Source: Phycisphaerales bacterium
GTDB taxonomy: Bacteria; Planctomycetota; Phycisphaerae; Phycisphaerales; UBA1924
DNA: 64,000 nucleotides
Assembly (NCBI GenBank): GCA_040217175.1
Contig: JAVJNT010000001.1
Location: forward strand, 124,001-188,000
Reading direction: 5' to 3'
In this document: piece by piece, positions 16,927 to 25,742 of the stretch
Layout: each line of letters begins with the position of its first letter
How positions within the stretch are numbered: the first letter of the stretch is position 1
Translations under genes and position numbers: made by a program
Notes under the pieces: model-generated
Seen by the model: only the letters and a program-made list of their open reading frames with translations
What the model was told of the DNA's origin: nothing
Databases searched by the model: none

Positions 16927-17742
16927 TCAGTCCTCGGCGGTCTCGCCGACGACCCACCGCTCGAAGTGCACGAGCTTGCCCTTGGAGCCCACGAGGTCCT
17001 TGATCTTCGTGGCCGGGTCCTTCACGAAGGGCTGCTCGACCAGGGCGACGGTCTCGAAGAACTTGCGCATGCCGCCCTCGACCATCTTCTCGGCGATTTC
17101 CTGGGGCTTGCCGCTCTCCATGGCTTGGGCAAGGCGGAACTGCCGCTCCTTCTCCACCAGCTCGGCCGGCACGTCGTCGGGGTTCACGCCCGCGGGGGTG
17201 GGCACCGCCGCCACGATGTGCATGCAGATGTCCTTCATGGTCGAGTCATCGACGTCGCCCTCGGCCTGCAGCAGCACGCCCGTCTTGCCGTCGTGGTGCA
17301 CGTAGCTGGCGAACTTGCCGCCCTGCAGGGCCTTGCCGCGGGCGTAGCTGATGTTCTCGCCGGTGGTGATGCGGATCTCGTCGAGCGTGCCCGACGCCGA
17401 GTCGGGCATCGCGACCTCACCGGCCCCGGCGTCCTTGGCGGCGCTGGCGATGTCCTGGGTCATCTGCACGAACTTCTCGTTCTTGGCGGTGAAGTCGGTC
17501 TCGGCCCGGATCTCAACGATGGCGGCCTTGTCGCCGTCGATCGCCACGCCGATGCGGCCCTCGCCCGCGGCCCGATCGGTCCGAGTCTCCATCTTGCCCT
17601 TGAGCTTCTTGCGCAGCAGCTCCTCGGCGGCGTCCTGATCGCCGCCCGCCTCGGTGAGTGCCTTCTTGCACTCCATCATCGAGAGGCCCGTCTTTTGACG
17701 CAGCTTCATGACGTCCTTTGCGCTCACTTCGACTTGTGCCAT
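16927..17742 (-). CDS. tsf: Translation elongation factor Ts
   Basis: The product has 271 residues and catalyses GDP release from EF-Tu. The N-terminal UBA-like domain has KLRQKTGLSMMECKKALTEA, followed by the family signature region RAAGEGRIGVAID and ETDFTAKNEKF, which contacts EF-Tu. The C-terminal part has QPFVKDPATKIKDLV. The frame is open upstream to 17919, but MAQVEVSAKDVMKLRQKTG at 17742 is the family start. It lies 106 nt downstream of rpsB in the usual rpsB-tsf order and is expected to share its promoter. Confidence 0.97.
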   Translation of the reverse strand: MAQVEVSAKDVMKLRQKTGLSMMECKKALTEAGGDQDAAEELLRKKLKGKMETRTDRAAGEGRIGVAIDGDKAAIVEIRAETDFTAKNEKFVQMTQDIASAAKDAGAGEVAMPDSASGTLDEIRITTGENISYARGKALQGGKFASYVHHDGKTGVLLQAEGDVDDSTMKDICMHIVAAVPTPAGVNPDDVPAELVEKERQFRLAQAMESGKPQEIAEKMVEGGMRKFFETVALVEQPFVKDPATKIKDLVGSKGKLVHFERWVVGETAED

Positions 17743-17848
17743 GCTCAGTCTTCTCCGGCTCGATGGGCCGACCGCTGCTCGGGGTCGGCGGGTGTCTCGT
17801 GGTTCGTGTTGGGCCGCGATCCCGGGAGCGGGGCCGCGGGGGAGTGGC

Positions 17849-18700
17849 TCAGTTTTCGGTAGCCGTCGCGGCGGGCTGGTCGGCCTCACCCTCGGCAGCG
17901 GGGGTGGGCGTGGGCGCATCGGCCGAGTACTGGGCCCGGCGGCTGCGGCGGCGGGGCTGCTCGGCGGCGCTCTCGTCCTTGTCGCTGGCGGCTTCGCTCA
18001 CGCTGCGTCCCTGCTTGCCCTCGGACACGGCCTTGCACAGCTCGCGGATGATCACATCGATCGATCGCATGCTGTCGTCGTTGCCCGGGATCGGGATGTC
18101 GACCACGTCCGGGTCGCCATCGGTGTCGATGAGCGCGATCGTGGGGATGCCAAGCTTGCGGGCCTCGCGGATGGCGGTCATCTCGCGCTTCACGTCGATG
18201 ATCATCAGGGCGCCGGGCAGCTTGTCCATGCCGCGCACGCCGTCGAGGTTGCGGCGGATCTTGGTCATCTCGCGGCGGAGCTGGCTCTCCATCTTCTTGG
18301 AGTAGCTGGCGAAGTTGTCTTCCTGCTCGATCGCCTCGAGCTCTTCGAGCCGCTTCAGCCGCGTGCGGATGGTGCGGAAGTTGGTCAGCATGCCGCCGAG
18401 CCAGCGCTCGGTCACGCAGTGCATGCCCACGTCCTTGGCCCGCTCTTCGAGGATGTCCTTGGCTTGGCGCTTCGTGCCCACGAAGCACACGTCCTTGCCC
18501 TCGGACACCGTCTTGGCCAGGAACCGCTTGGCCAGCAGCAGGCCCTTGACGGTCTCCTTGATGTCGATGATGTGCAGACCGTTGCGCCGGTCGTAGATGT
18601 AGCGGTTCATCTTCGGGTTCCAGGCGCTGGAGCGCTGGCCGAAGTGGATGCCCGCTTCGATGAGGTCCTTGACGAGAGAGTTTTCGGTTGCTTCGGCCAT
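17849..18700 (-). CDS. rpsB: 30S ribosomal protein S2
   Basis: The product has 283 residues. The core (1-230) is standard S2: LIEAGIHFGQRSSAWNPKMN, TVSEGKDVCFVGTKRQA, RWLGGMLTNF, KLPGALMIIDVKRE and DTDGDPDVVDIPIPGNDD. The extra 50 residues at the C-terminus are Ala, Pro, Glu, Asp and Arg rich and disordered, with an RRRSRR patch. This kind of tail extension is common in G+C-rich lineages. It heads the rpsB-tsf operon. Upstream on the same strand there is an attenuator-like hairpin with a T6 tract and a TATACT -10-like box, implying a leader of more than 200 nt. Confidence 0.97.
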   Translation of the reverse strand: MAEATENSLVKDLIEAGIHFGQRSSAWNPKMNRYIYDRRNGLHIIDIKETVKGLLLAKRFLAKTVSEGKDVCFVGTKRQAKDILEERAKDVGMHCVTERWLGGMLTNFRTIRTRLKRLEELEAIEQEDNFASYSKKMESQLRREMTKIRRNLDGVRGMDKLPGALMIIDVKREMTAIREARKLGIPTIALIDTDGDPDVVDIPIPGNDDSMRSIDVIIRELCKAVSEGKQGRSVSEAASDKDESAAEQPRRRSRRAQYSADAPTPTPAAEGEADQPAATATEN

Positions 18701-18831
18701 GGCGAGAGCCTTTCGTGCAGCGTCACCGGCGGTAGCAAGGCCCGACCCCGACGCTCGGCACGTGCCGGCCTCAAGGGTGCCCCGCCCAGGGCGCTTCTCG
18801 TGGGACGGCCGGACTCGGCCGCTCCGGAATC

Positions 18832-18864
18832 AAAAAAGCGCCGGCTCCCATCCCGTAAGCCCGC
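18832..18864 (-). terminator. Attenuator-like hairpin with T6 tract in the rpsB leader
   Basis: On the minus strand, GGCGGGCT, a short loop, then AGCCGGCGC precede TTTTTT (18832-18837 read on the plus strand as AAAAAA). The stem is GGCT/AGCC plus GCG/CGC with two bulged G. It lies 130 nt upstream of the rpsB start and downstream of a possible promoter. It could be a premature terminator controlling rpsB, or the end of a short leader RNA. Confidence 0.5.
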
Positions 18865-18939
18865 CTCCGAACGAATGGGGCGAGACTCGGGGTTCGGGAT
18901 TGCCCGCGTCGGCACACTCGGACCACCGTGCCGAGGCAA

Positions 18940-18945
18940 AGTATA
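18940..18945 (-). promoter_or_regulatory. Possible -10 box for rpsB-tsf
   Basis: Minus-strand TATACT, a 5/6 match to TATAAT, lies about 240 nt upstream of rpsB. No good -35 box sits 17 nt further up. A short inverted repeat CGGCAC/GTGCCG (18910-18933) lies just inside the presumed transcript. The rest of the 18701-19049 gap, between divergent rpsB and the thioredoxin-like gene, holds no other gene that I can support. Confidence 0.3.
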
Positions 18946-19049
18946 GCCGTTGCCGAGGGGCCTGCCCTTGCATGCGCCCACCCGATCGACGGCCATAGGC
19001 TGAGGCCGACGCCCATCCCCGAGTTTGGCTTCCGCCAGGAGACCCCGCC

Positions 19050-19643
19050 ATGCCGCCCGTCGAGTCAACGATGCTGCCCCTGGGTTCGAAGGCCCCCGAC
19101 TTCAGCCTGCTGGACTACTCGGGCTCGAACCCGCCCGGCACCGTCATCGACCTCGACGGGTTCCAGGGTGCCAAGGTGCTGGTGGTGGCCTTCATCTGCA
19201 ACCACTGCCCCTTCGTGAAGCACGTTATGGACGAGCTGGCCCGCCTGGGACGGGATTGCACGCATAAGGGCGTCGCGTTCGTGGCCATCATGCCCAACGA
19301 CGTCGACACCCACCCCGACGACGCCCCCGAACGCATGGCGGAGATCGCCCGCGAGCAGGGCTTCGAGTTCCCCTACCTCTACGACGCCGACCAGTCGGTG
19401 GCCAAGGCCTACCAGGCCTCGTGCACGCCCGACTTCTTCGTGTTCGACGCGAACTTCGAGCTGGCCTACCGCGGCCAGCTCGACGACAGCCGCCCGGGCA
19501 CCGACGAGCCCGTGACCGGCCGCGACCTGCGGATGGCCATCGAGGCGGTCATGACCGGCGAACCCATCGACTGGCCCCAGAAGCCGAGCATCGGCTGTTC
19601 GATCAAGTGGAAGCCCGGCAACGAGCCGGAATACGCCCGCTGA
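19050..19643 (+). CDS. Thioredoxin-like / AhpC-TSA family protein with CNHC motif
   Basis: The product has 197 residues. It has the thioredoxin fold: GSKAPDFSLLDYSG at the start, the redox motif VVAFICNHCPFVKHVMDEL with Cys50 and Cys53, and a later cis-Pro-like CTPDFFVFDANFELAYRGQ. The C-N-H-C-P-F-V form is typical of a large family of bacterial thioredoxin-like proteins that may act as periplasmic or cytoplasmic thiol oxidoreductases. There is no signal peptide, so it is cytoplasmic. CCAGGAGA precedes the ATG at 19050. YceI follows 60 nt downstream, so the three genes to 21338 may be one operon. Confidence 0.88.
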   Translation: MPPVESTMLPLGSKAPDFSLLDYSGSNPPGTVIDLDGFQGAKVLVVAFICNHCPFVKHVMDELARLGRDCTHKGVAFVAIMPNDVDTHPDDAPERMAEIAREQGFEFPYLYDADQSVAKAYQASCTPDFFVFDANFELAYRGQLDDSRPGTDEPVTGRDLRMAIEAVMTGEPIDWPQKPSIGCSIKWKPGNEPEYAR

Positions 19644-19703
19644 GCCATCGGTTGCCCGCACACCCCCCGTGGGAGCAGCGAACCCTCTTTGGAGATCATC
19701 GAC

Positions 19704-20351
19704 ATGCAGATTCGAAAGATCCTCGCAGGCGGCGGCCTGGTCGCCCTGGGCGCCATCGGCGCGACCGGCGTGGCGGTCCTGTCCAACGGCCAGCCCCCGG
19801 CCGCGGCGTCGGCCGCGATCACGCCGGCGTCGTTTACTGCAGCGGCGGCTGCGGGAGAGATCGACGGCGTGCATTCGGGCGTGGTGTTCCGCATCATGCA
19901 CGGTGGGTCGTCGCCCTTCCACGGCATCTTCCCGGGCATCGAGGGCACGCTCGACCTCGATCCCTCGAACCCTGAGGCTGCGTCCATCGACGTGACCATC
20001 GACGTCACGCGCGTGCTCACGGGCAACAACTCCCGCGACGAACACCTCCGAGCCCCGGACTACTTCAACGTCCGCCAGTTCCCCACGAGCACGTTCAAGG
20101 CCAACGGCGGCACCGCCAACGGCGACGGCAGCGTGACCGTCGACGGCGAGCTCACCCTGCTGGGCAAGACCCTGCCCGTCTCGGCAACCATCACCAAGAC
20201 CGGCGAGGCCGACTTCCGCGGCCAGCCGTACTCGGGCTTCGAGGCGACCATGAGCTTCGATCGCAGCGACTTCGGCATGATGACCGCGATCGAGAACGGC
20301 GGGCTCGGCGACACCGTCGAGCTGACCGTGTTCGTCAAGGCCGCCCAGTAG
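19704..20351 (+). CDS. YceI-family lipocalin-like exported protein
   Basis: The product has 215 residues. An N-terminal hydrophobic signal (residues 8-25) sends it across the membrane. The mature part has the YceI fold: HSGVVFRIMHGGSSPFHGIF, IDVTIDVTRVLTGNNSRDEH, PDYFNVRQFPTSTFK, TVDGELTLLGKTLPVSATI and FDRSDFGMM. Family members bind isoprenoid quinone-like lipids in a barrel. An earlier TTG at 19689 lies in frame, but it overlaps the ribosome site TTGGAG, so the ATG at 19704 is the likely start. A membrane protein gene follows 6 nt after its stop. Confidence 0.92.
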   Translation: MQIRKILAGGGLVALGAIGATGVAVLSNGQPPAAASAAITPASFTAAAAAGEIDGVHSGVVFRIMHGGSSPFHGIFPGIEGTLDLDPSNPEAASIDVTIDVTRVLTGNNSRDEHLRAPDYFNVRQFPTSTFKANGGTANGDGSVTVDGELTLLGKTLPVSATITKTGEADFRGQPYSGFEATMSFDRSDFGMMTAIENGGLGDTVELTVFVKAAQ

Positions 20352-20357
20352 CGCCGC

Positions 20358-21338
20358 ATGGATCCTCGCATCAACGCTGCGCTGTACGGCGGCGTCGTGC
20401 CGGGCGTGATCGCCACGCTCGTGCTGCTGCTGGCCGGCCTGCTGGTAGCGCTCAAGCGCGGCCCGCTGCCCCCGCCGACGGCGCCGCCGTTCAAGCGGTG
20501 GCCGATGACCCCCAGAGGCGCCGTCGAGCGCGGCATCGTCCTCGTCGCGACGCTGCTCGTCGGGGCGGGGGCCGTGCTCTCGATGCGCCTCGTCGAGAGC
20601 TACGACGGCTGGTGGCCCGAGAACGTCAACCTGCGCACGCCCGCGCTCGTAGCGATCGGAGCGATCGTCGCGGCGCTCGTGGCGGCGGGGCCGGCCCGGT
20701 GGTGGTTTGCGCTGCCACTGTGCCTGCTCGGCGGCGTGGCGATCAGCTACGGCATCCGAGAGCCGCTGTGGTTCACCGAGAACCTGGCGCTCGACATCGC
20801 CCTCGATGCGCCCGCCATCGGCGTTTCGGCGTTCCTGGTGCAGGTGTTGCTGAACCGCCTGGCGAACCTCGACCGCGGCGTGGTCACGCGGCCCGTACCC
20901 GTTGTCGTGTTCGCCGCGTTGCTCGTGACGATTCCGGCGATCATTTTCCACTTCGGCGTCAGCGTGTCGTCCCAGCAGGCGGGCATGGTCCAGGCCGTGC
21001 TCGTGTCGGGAGCGATCGCGTTGGGCCTGTACGCGCACTCGGCGGGACACGTCGTCGTACGTGGGCTGGGCGTGCTGGCCGCGATGGCCATCAGCGTGTG
21101 GATGCTGCTGGGCCGGACCGTGGGCTCGCCGCTGCTGACCGAGTGGTCGGTCGCGCTGCTCCTGATCGCCGCGTTGGGCTGCGGCGTTGCGGCCCTCGTC
21201 GTCCCCCGGCTCAAGAGCTGGTGGACGCCCGCGTTGCTCGTGATCGTGGTGGTCGGAGCGCCGTTGGTCGCCGCGACGCTCGTCCAGCACGCCGCGTTCA
21301 CCAAGAAGGAATCGGCCTCCGAGGACTACGGCTACTGA
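20358..21338 (+). CDS. Multi-pass membrane protein of unknown function
   Basis: The product has 326 residues with about nine hydrophobic helices across its length, and the short polar loops typical of an integral membrane protein. I do not recognise a family and see no conserved charged motif in the membrane. It starts 6 nt after the YceI stop, so it is probably co-expressed. Its stop overlaps the convergent pseudouridine synthase fusion gene by 7 nt. The last residues KKESASEDYGY are polar and cytoplasmic or periplasmic. Confidence 0.75.
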   Translation: MDPRINAALYGGVVPGVIATLVLLLAGLLVALKRGPLPPPTAPPFKRWPMTPRGAVERGIVLVATLLVGAGAVLSMRLVESYDGWWPENVNLRTPALVAIGAIVAALVAAGPARWWFALPLCLLGGVAISYGIREPLWFTENLALDIALDAPAIGVSAFLVQVLLNRLANLDRGVVTRPVPVVVFAALLVTIPAIIFHFGVSVSSQQAGMVQAVLVSGAIALGLYAHSAGHVVVRGLGVLAAMAISVWMLLGRTVGSPLLTEWSVALLLIAALGCGVAALVVPRLKSWWTPALLVIVVVGAPLVAATLVQHAAFTKKESASEDYGY

Positions 21339-23038
21339 CCCTCGGCCGTCGGCGCGAGCCGAGCCCGCCACGCCAGGAACAGCGGAATCTCCCGCCGGGC
21401 CCGGTTCTCCTCGTCGGCCCTGGGGCCGGGCTCACTCTGCCGTTGGCTGGGCCACTCTTCGAGCGCCTCGATCACGAAGCCACAGCGCGCCAGCGCCGAT
21501 ACATAGGCCTGCATCGGGCGGTGGTGGGTCGTCGTCGTCACGGGCCGACGGCCACGGGCCGCGGCGCCGGGATTCATCACGATCGGGTGCGCGTACGGGG
21601 TGAGGTAGCCATCGACGCGGCGGTACTGCCGCTGGTCTGATTTGGGGGTTCGCCCCGGACCCGAACTCTCATGCTCATCCCACTCCCAGCTCGTCTGCCC
21701 CGGCGCGCGAAACGCCGGGTGCAGCACGACGGCCACGAACCGTCCGCCCGGCTTGAGCGACTGCGCCACGCCTCGGAACACCGCCTCGAGCGTGTCGATG
21801 TTCATGAGCGCCATGATGCAAGCCGCGGCGTCGTACTCGCCGCCCAGCTTCAGTGCGTCGAGCTGCCGGGCATCGCCAGTCTCATAGCCTTCCAAACCTC
21901 CCGCTCGCTTCTTCGCGGCGTCGATCAACCGTCCCGACGCATCGACGCCCGTGACGCGTACGCCGAGCTGGGCCGCAGCCCGCGCCAGCACGCCCTCGCC
22001 GCAGGCAACGTCGAGCAGCTGCTCGCCCTCGCGCAGGTCAAGCAATCGCAGCGTGCCCGGGATGATGACCGCAGAGTGGTGGTCGCTCTGCCCCTCGCCC
22101 ACCAGCTTGTCGTACCACGCGGCCACGTGGTCCCAGCCCTTGGCCGCCGATTGCTGGGGCTTGGGTCCGGGTTCCCTGGGCTTCTCGATCGACTCGTCGG
22201 GCGCCTTCTCGCCCACGAGCGTGTAGAACCGGGCAGGCGGGGGCGACTCGAACACGAGCCGCTGGCCCGTGCCCGGGTGGTGCAGCGAGAGCTTGCTCGC
22301 GTGCAGGCATAGGCGCAGGTTCTTGTTCTTCTTCTCGGCCGGCGTGGGCTCGGGGCCATAGAGGCGATCGCCCAGGATCGGGTGCCCGGCGTGCTTGAGC
22401 TGCACGCGGAGCTGGTGCCGCCGGCCGGTTTCCAGCCGAAGCGTGACCATCGCGCGCCCCTTGCCCGCGTGCAGCACCCTGGCGTGCGTCACGGCGTTGC
22501 GCGCCGTCGTCGACGTCGGCGGCGCCACCAGCACCGTCCGGTGCTCGGGCCCGTCGAGCAAGCGATCCGCCAGCGTGAGCTCGCCCTGCCACTCCGGCGC
22601 GCCACTCACGACGGCCGTGTACTCCCGTTCGACACGGTGGGCCCGGAGGTCTTCCTTCAGCCAGGCGTAAACCTCGGGCGTGGTCGCGAAGAGCAGAAGC
22701 CCGCTGGCGTCCTTATCGAGCCGGTGCACGACCCACACCCGCGCGTCGGGCCTCGTGTTCTTGAGCCACCGCTTCACGTGCGCGAGCACCGAGTCGCGGG
22801 TGGGGTCCTTGTCGGCCGTCACGATGCCCGGGGGCTTCTCGACCACCACCACGCCGTCGTGCTCGCCCAGGATGGTCGGCCGAACCTGCGGCGCCTTGGG
22901 CCGGGGGCTCGAGCCGCGCACGTGCTGCCTGGGCCGGAACTCGACGTGCTGCGAGCGGTCGCTACGCGGCGGCTTGCGCTTGGGCTTGCCGCCGCCGTTG
23001 CGCGGCTGGCCGGCTGGCTTGCGAGGGGCTGGGCTCAC
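21332..23038 (-). CDS. RluA-family pseudouridine synthase fused to a SAM-dependent methyltransferase
   Basis: The product has 568 residues in one uninterrupted frame. Residues 1-50 are basic and Pro/Gly-rich. Residues 55-275 are an RluA-type pseudouridine synthase: VVVVEKPPGIVTADKDPT, then VVHRLDKDASGLLLFA with catalytic Asp108, then RLETGRRHQLRVQLKHAGHP and GDRLYGPE. A linker (276-300) leads into a class I methyltransferase (300-568): WDHVAAWYDKLVGEG, motif I LLDVACGEGVLARAAAQLGV, motif II-like VTGVDASG, and a LKPGGRFVAVVLHPAFR strand. The longer open frame reaching 23449 is antisense-free overlap with coaB and not used; GTG at 23036-23038 overlaps the coaB stop as GTGA. Fusion of an rRNA/tRNA pseudouridine synthase with a methyltransferase suggests two modifications on one substrate; this is inferred. 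Confidence 0.87.
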   Translation of the reverse strand: MSPAPRKPAGQPRNGGGKPKRKPPRSDRSQHVEFRPRQHVRGSSPRPKAPQVRPTILGEHDGVVVVEKPPGIVTADKDPTRDSVLAHVKRWLKNTRPDARVWVVHRLDKDASGLLLFATTPEVYAWLKEDLRAHRVEREYTAVVSGAPEWQGELTLADRLLDGPEHRTVLVAPPTSTTARNAVTHARVLHAGKGRAMVTLRLETGRRHQLRVQLKHAGHPILGDRLYGPEPTPAEKKNKNLRLCLHASKLSLHHPGTGQRLVFESPPPARFYTLVGEKAPDESIEKPREPGPKPQQSAAKGWDHVAAWYDKLVGEGQSDHHSAVIIPGTLRLLDLREGEQLLDVACGEGVLARAAAQLGVRVTGVDASGRLIDAAKKRAGGLEGYETGDARQLDALKLGGEYDAAACIMALMNIDTLEAVFRGVAQSLKPGGRFVAVVLHPAFRAPGQTSWEWDEHESSGPGRTPKSDQRQYRRVDGYLTPYAHPIVMNPGAAARGRRPVTTTTHHRPMQAYVSALARCGFVIEALEEWPSQRQSEPGPRADEENRARREIPLFLAWRARLAPTAEGQ

Positions 23039-23787
23039 GATGCGGATCCTTGACGATGCGCCCACAGGCCAAGCGAAACCTCGATCAGGCGGCGGGCGAA
23101 CGCGTCCTTCGAGAGCGGGCCGGGCACGAGCGGCGGCGACCCGTCGGCGAACAGGATTGTCGCGTCGATGCCCGGCGAGTCCATCGTCGCCAGCGGATTC
23201 AGCACGATCGCGTGGCAGCCCTTGCGCGCCATCTTGGCCATCGCACGCTCGTGGCTTCCGGCATCTTCCTCGAGGGCGAAGCCGATCGCGATCGCCCCCG
23301 GCTTGAGCGTCTTGGTCGCCATCGCCAGCAGGTCTGGCACGGGCTCGAGCGCAAGCGTGAGGGTTTCGCCGGTCCTCGGGAGCTTGCCGGCGACCGGGCT
23401 CGTCGGCCGATAGTCGGCGACCGCGGCCGCCATGATTAGCACGTCGCACGCGGGCGATTCCCGCGTCAGCAGGGCCTCGAGATCGGTCGACGAGCGGAAC
23501 CGATGCACGGCAGGCCCCGAATCTGGTGCTTGCTCAGGGTCGGCGTTCGCGGGCCCAGTTTGGGTATTGGTCAGTACATCTCCGAGTCCGCCGACGGGCC
23601 CGAGCAGCAGCGTCGTCCGGCATCCCTGCCCCCGCGCGGCTTCGGCCAGCGAGAGCCCGAGACGGCCGGATGATCGGTTGGCCAGATAGCGGACCGCGTC
23701 GATCGGCTCGTGCGTGGGCCCCGCAGTGATGAGCACCGAGGGCGGCGCGGCTTCGTGCGGGCGATGCGATGGAGTACGGCTGGGCAT
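23035..23787 (-). CDS. coaB: Phosphopantothenate-cysteine ligase domain protein (CoaB, stand-alone)
   Basis: The product has 250 residues. It matches the C-terminal CoaB half of the usual CoaBC protein: LITAGPTHEPIDAVRYLANRSSGRLG at the start (nucleotide site), DVLIMAAAVADYRP in the middle, then AIAIGFALEED and the loop VLNPLATMDSPG. CoaB makes phosphopantothenoylcysteine for coenzyme A. The flavin-binding CoaC decarboxylase half is absent here and must be encoded elsewhere. The start MPSRTPSHRPHEA has no strong ribosome site; ATG at 23787 is the first in frame. It is translationally coupled (GTGA) to the downstream pseudouridine synthase fusion. Confidence 0.88.
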   Translation of the reverse strand: MPSRTPSHRPHEAAPPSVLITAGPTHEPIDAVRYLANRSSGRLGLSLAEAARGQGCRTTLLLGPVGGLGDVLTNTQTGPANADPEQAPDSGPAVHRFRSSTDLEALLTRESPACDVLIMAAAVADYRPTSPVAGKLPRTGETLTLALEPVPDLLAMATKTLKPGAIAIGFALEEDAGSHERAMAKMARKGCHAIVLNPLATMDSPGIDATILFADGSPPLVPGPLSKDAFARRLIEVSLGLWAHRQGSAS

Positions 23788-24017
23788 GACGGCTCGAAGA
23801 GGGAGGCGGCGCTCGGGGCGGTCAAGGCTAGGTTTGGCGGAGGTTGGACCGGTGCAATGTCTGCTAGCACCGCCCCAGCGGCGGCCTCCGGGCGTACGCT
23901 GTCTGGGAGCACCGCCGGGCCAGTCGGTTCGTGCGGGGCTATCACAGACTTCACGCTGGATCGGCCGAGGTCGGTCGGCGTCCGAGTTCGAAGCGTCAAT
24001 CGGGACACAAGGGCGTT

Positions 24018-25742
24018 ATGGCACGAAATCGCAAGAAGCTCGGTGAGATCCTGGTGGCCAGCGGCGTGGTCACGCAGGAAGACATGGACAAGGCCGTCGG
24101 CATCGCCAAGGGCTCGCGTCGGCGCGTCGGCCAGGCGCTGGTCGAGGCCGGATTCGCCACCGACGAGCAGGTCGCCCAGGCACTGGCCGAGCAGTACGGC
24201 GTGCCCTACGTCAACCCCAACGACCCGGCCACCAAGGAGACCGTCCAGGTCGACCTGATCCCCAAGGAGATCGTCCGCAAGCACATGGTGCTGCCGGTGG
24301 CCAAGGACGGCGGGCGGCTCAAGCTGATCGTCTCGGATCCGATGGATCTGGAACTGCAGGACATGCTGCGGTTCCGCCTGAATCTCGAGATCGATCCGTT
24401 GCTTGCTTCCAAGTCGGCCATCCGGACTTTTCTTGAGGGCGGCCCGGAGAACGGCCAAGCACAAGCTGCGCCCGACCAGCAGCAGGAGGGCAAGCCCGGC
24501 GAGAAGGGGCTCGTCACCGCGTCGATCGACCGGTCGGTGGACCGCTCGGTCGACAAGTCGATCGACGTGGCGTCCGAAGACGCGCCGATCGTGAAGCTGG
24601 TGAACCGCATCCTGAGCGAAGCCGTCCGCATGCGAGCGAGCGACGTGCACATCGAGCCCATGAGCGACCGGGTCCGGCTGCGCTACCGCATCGACGGCGT
24701 GTGCATCGAGCGTGACAATCTGCCCAAGCGCATGCAGCCCGCGCTGCTCAGCCGCGTGAAGCTGAGCGCGGGCATGAACATCGCCGAGAAGCGCATCCCG
24801 CAGGATGGCCGCATCAAGCTGCCCGTCGACCAGACTGACATCGACTTCCGCGTCTCGGCCTGCCCGACCTACCACGGCGAGAGCGTGGTGCTGCGTATCC
24901 TGCGGCCCGACGCCGTCCGCATCGGCCTGGTGAACCTGGGATTCGAGCAGGACAACCTGGACGTCTTCAACAAGATCATCCGCCGGCCCAACGGCATCTT
25001 CCTGGTGACCGGTCCCACGGGCTCGGGCAAGACCACGACGCTGTACTCGGCGCTCGATGTGCTCAACCGACCCGACCGCAAGATCATCACCGCCGAAGAC
25101 CCGGTCGAGTACAACTTCGAGGGCATCAACCAGTGCCAGGTCCGCGAGGCCATCGGCCTGACGTTCCCGGCGATCCTGCGAAGCATGCTTCGTCAGGCCC
25201 CCAACATCATCCTGGTCGGTGAGATCCGCGATCGGGAAGTGGGCGAGATCGCCATCCAGGCGGCCCTGACCGGCCACCTCGTGTTCAGCACGCTGCACAC
25301 CAACGACGCCCCGAGTGCCATCACGCGCCTGATCGACATGGGCATCAAGCCCTTCCTCGTGGCCAGCTCGATCCAGGCGGTCATGGCCCAGCGGCTCATC
25401 CGCATGCTTCACCAGCCCAGCAAGGTGCTCGACGACAACCCCGACCCCAAGTTCCTGCACCTGTGCGGCATCAAGGCCGGCGAGTGGGAAGGCCGGATCT
25501 ACAAGCCCGGCAACGCCCCCGAGGCGCCGACCGGGTACAAGGGCCGAAAGGCCATCTTCGAGATGATGCTCATGAACAGCAACATCCGCGAGATGGCCTT
25601 CCGCAAGGCCCCCGTAGCCGAGCTCCGCGTTGCGGCGCTCCAGAGCGGCATGAAGACGCTGACAGAGGACGGCAAGCGGAAGATCCTCAGCGGGCAGACC
25701 ACGCCCGACGAGGTCGCCCGAGTGACGCAGACTAGCGACTGA
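24018..25742 (+). CDS. pilB: Type IV pilus / type II secretion assembly ATPase, PilB/GspE type (copy 1)
   Basis: The product has 574 residues. The N-terminal MshEN-type domain (about 5-150) reads LGEILVASGVVTQEDMDKA. A Gln-rich linker leads into the ATPase: VKLVNRILSEAVRMRASDVH, Walker A GPTGSGKTTT at 332-341, the Asp box DPVEYNFEGINQC, Walker B NIILVGEIRDREV and the His box STLHTND. It powers pseudopilus or pilus extension from the cytoplasm. The last part has GYKGRKAIFEMM, usual for GspE, but the tetracysteine zinc motif is not seen. The frame opens at 23931; MARNRKKLGE at 24018 fits the family start. The pilT gene follows 59 nt downstream. Confidence 0.93.
   Translation: MARNRKKLGEILVASGVVTQEDMDKAVGIAKGSRRRVGQALVEAGFATDEQVAQALAEQYGVPYVNPNDPATKETVQVDLIPKEIVRKHMVLPVAKDGGRLKLIVSDPMDLELQDMLRFRLNLEIDPLLASKSAIRTFLEGGPENGQAQAAPDQQQEGKPGEKGLVTASIDRSVDRSVDKSIDVASEDAPIVKLVNRILSEAVRMRASDVHIEPMSDRVRLRYRIDGVCIERDNLPKRMQPALLSRVKLSAGMNIAEKRIPQDGRIKLPVDQTDIDFRVSACPTYHGESVVLRILRPDAVRIGLVNLGFEQDNLDVFNKIIRRPNGIFLVTGPTGSGKTTTLYSALDVLNRPDRKIITAEDPVEYNFEGINQCQVREAIGLTFPAILRSMLRQAPNIILVGEIRDREVGEIAIQAALTGHLVFSTLHTNDAPSAITRLIDMGIKPFLVASSIQAVMAQRLIRMLHQPSKVLDDNPDPKFLHLCGIKAGEWEGRIYKPGNAPEAPTGYKGRKAIFEMMLMNSNIREMAFRKAPVAELRVAALQSGMKTLTEDGKRKILSGQTTPDEVARVTQTSD

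Noticed and set aside
19065-21371. 768-residue open frame antisense to the thioredoxin-like, YceI and membrane genes
   Set aside because: It spans three clear forward genes. Its product is Arg/Asp/Gly/His-rich low-complexity, as expected for a shadow frame.
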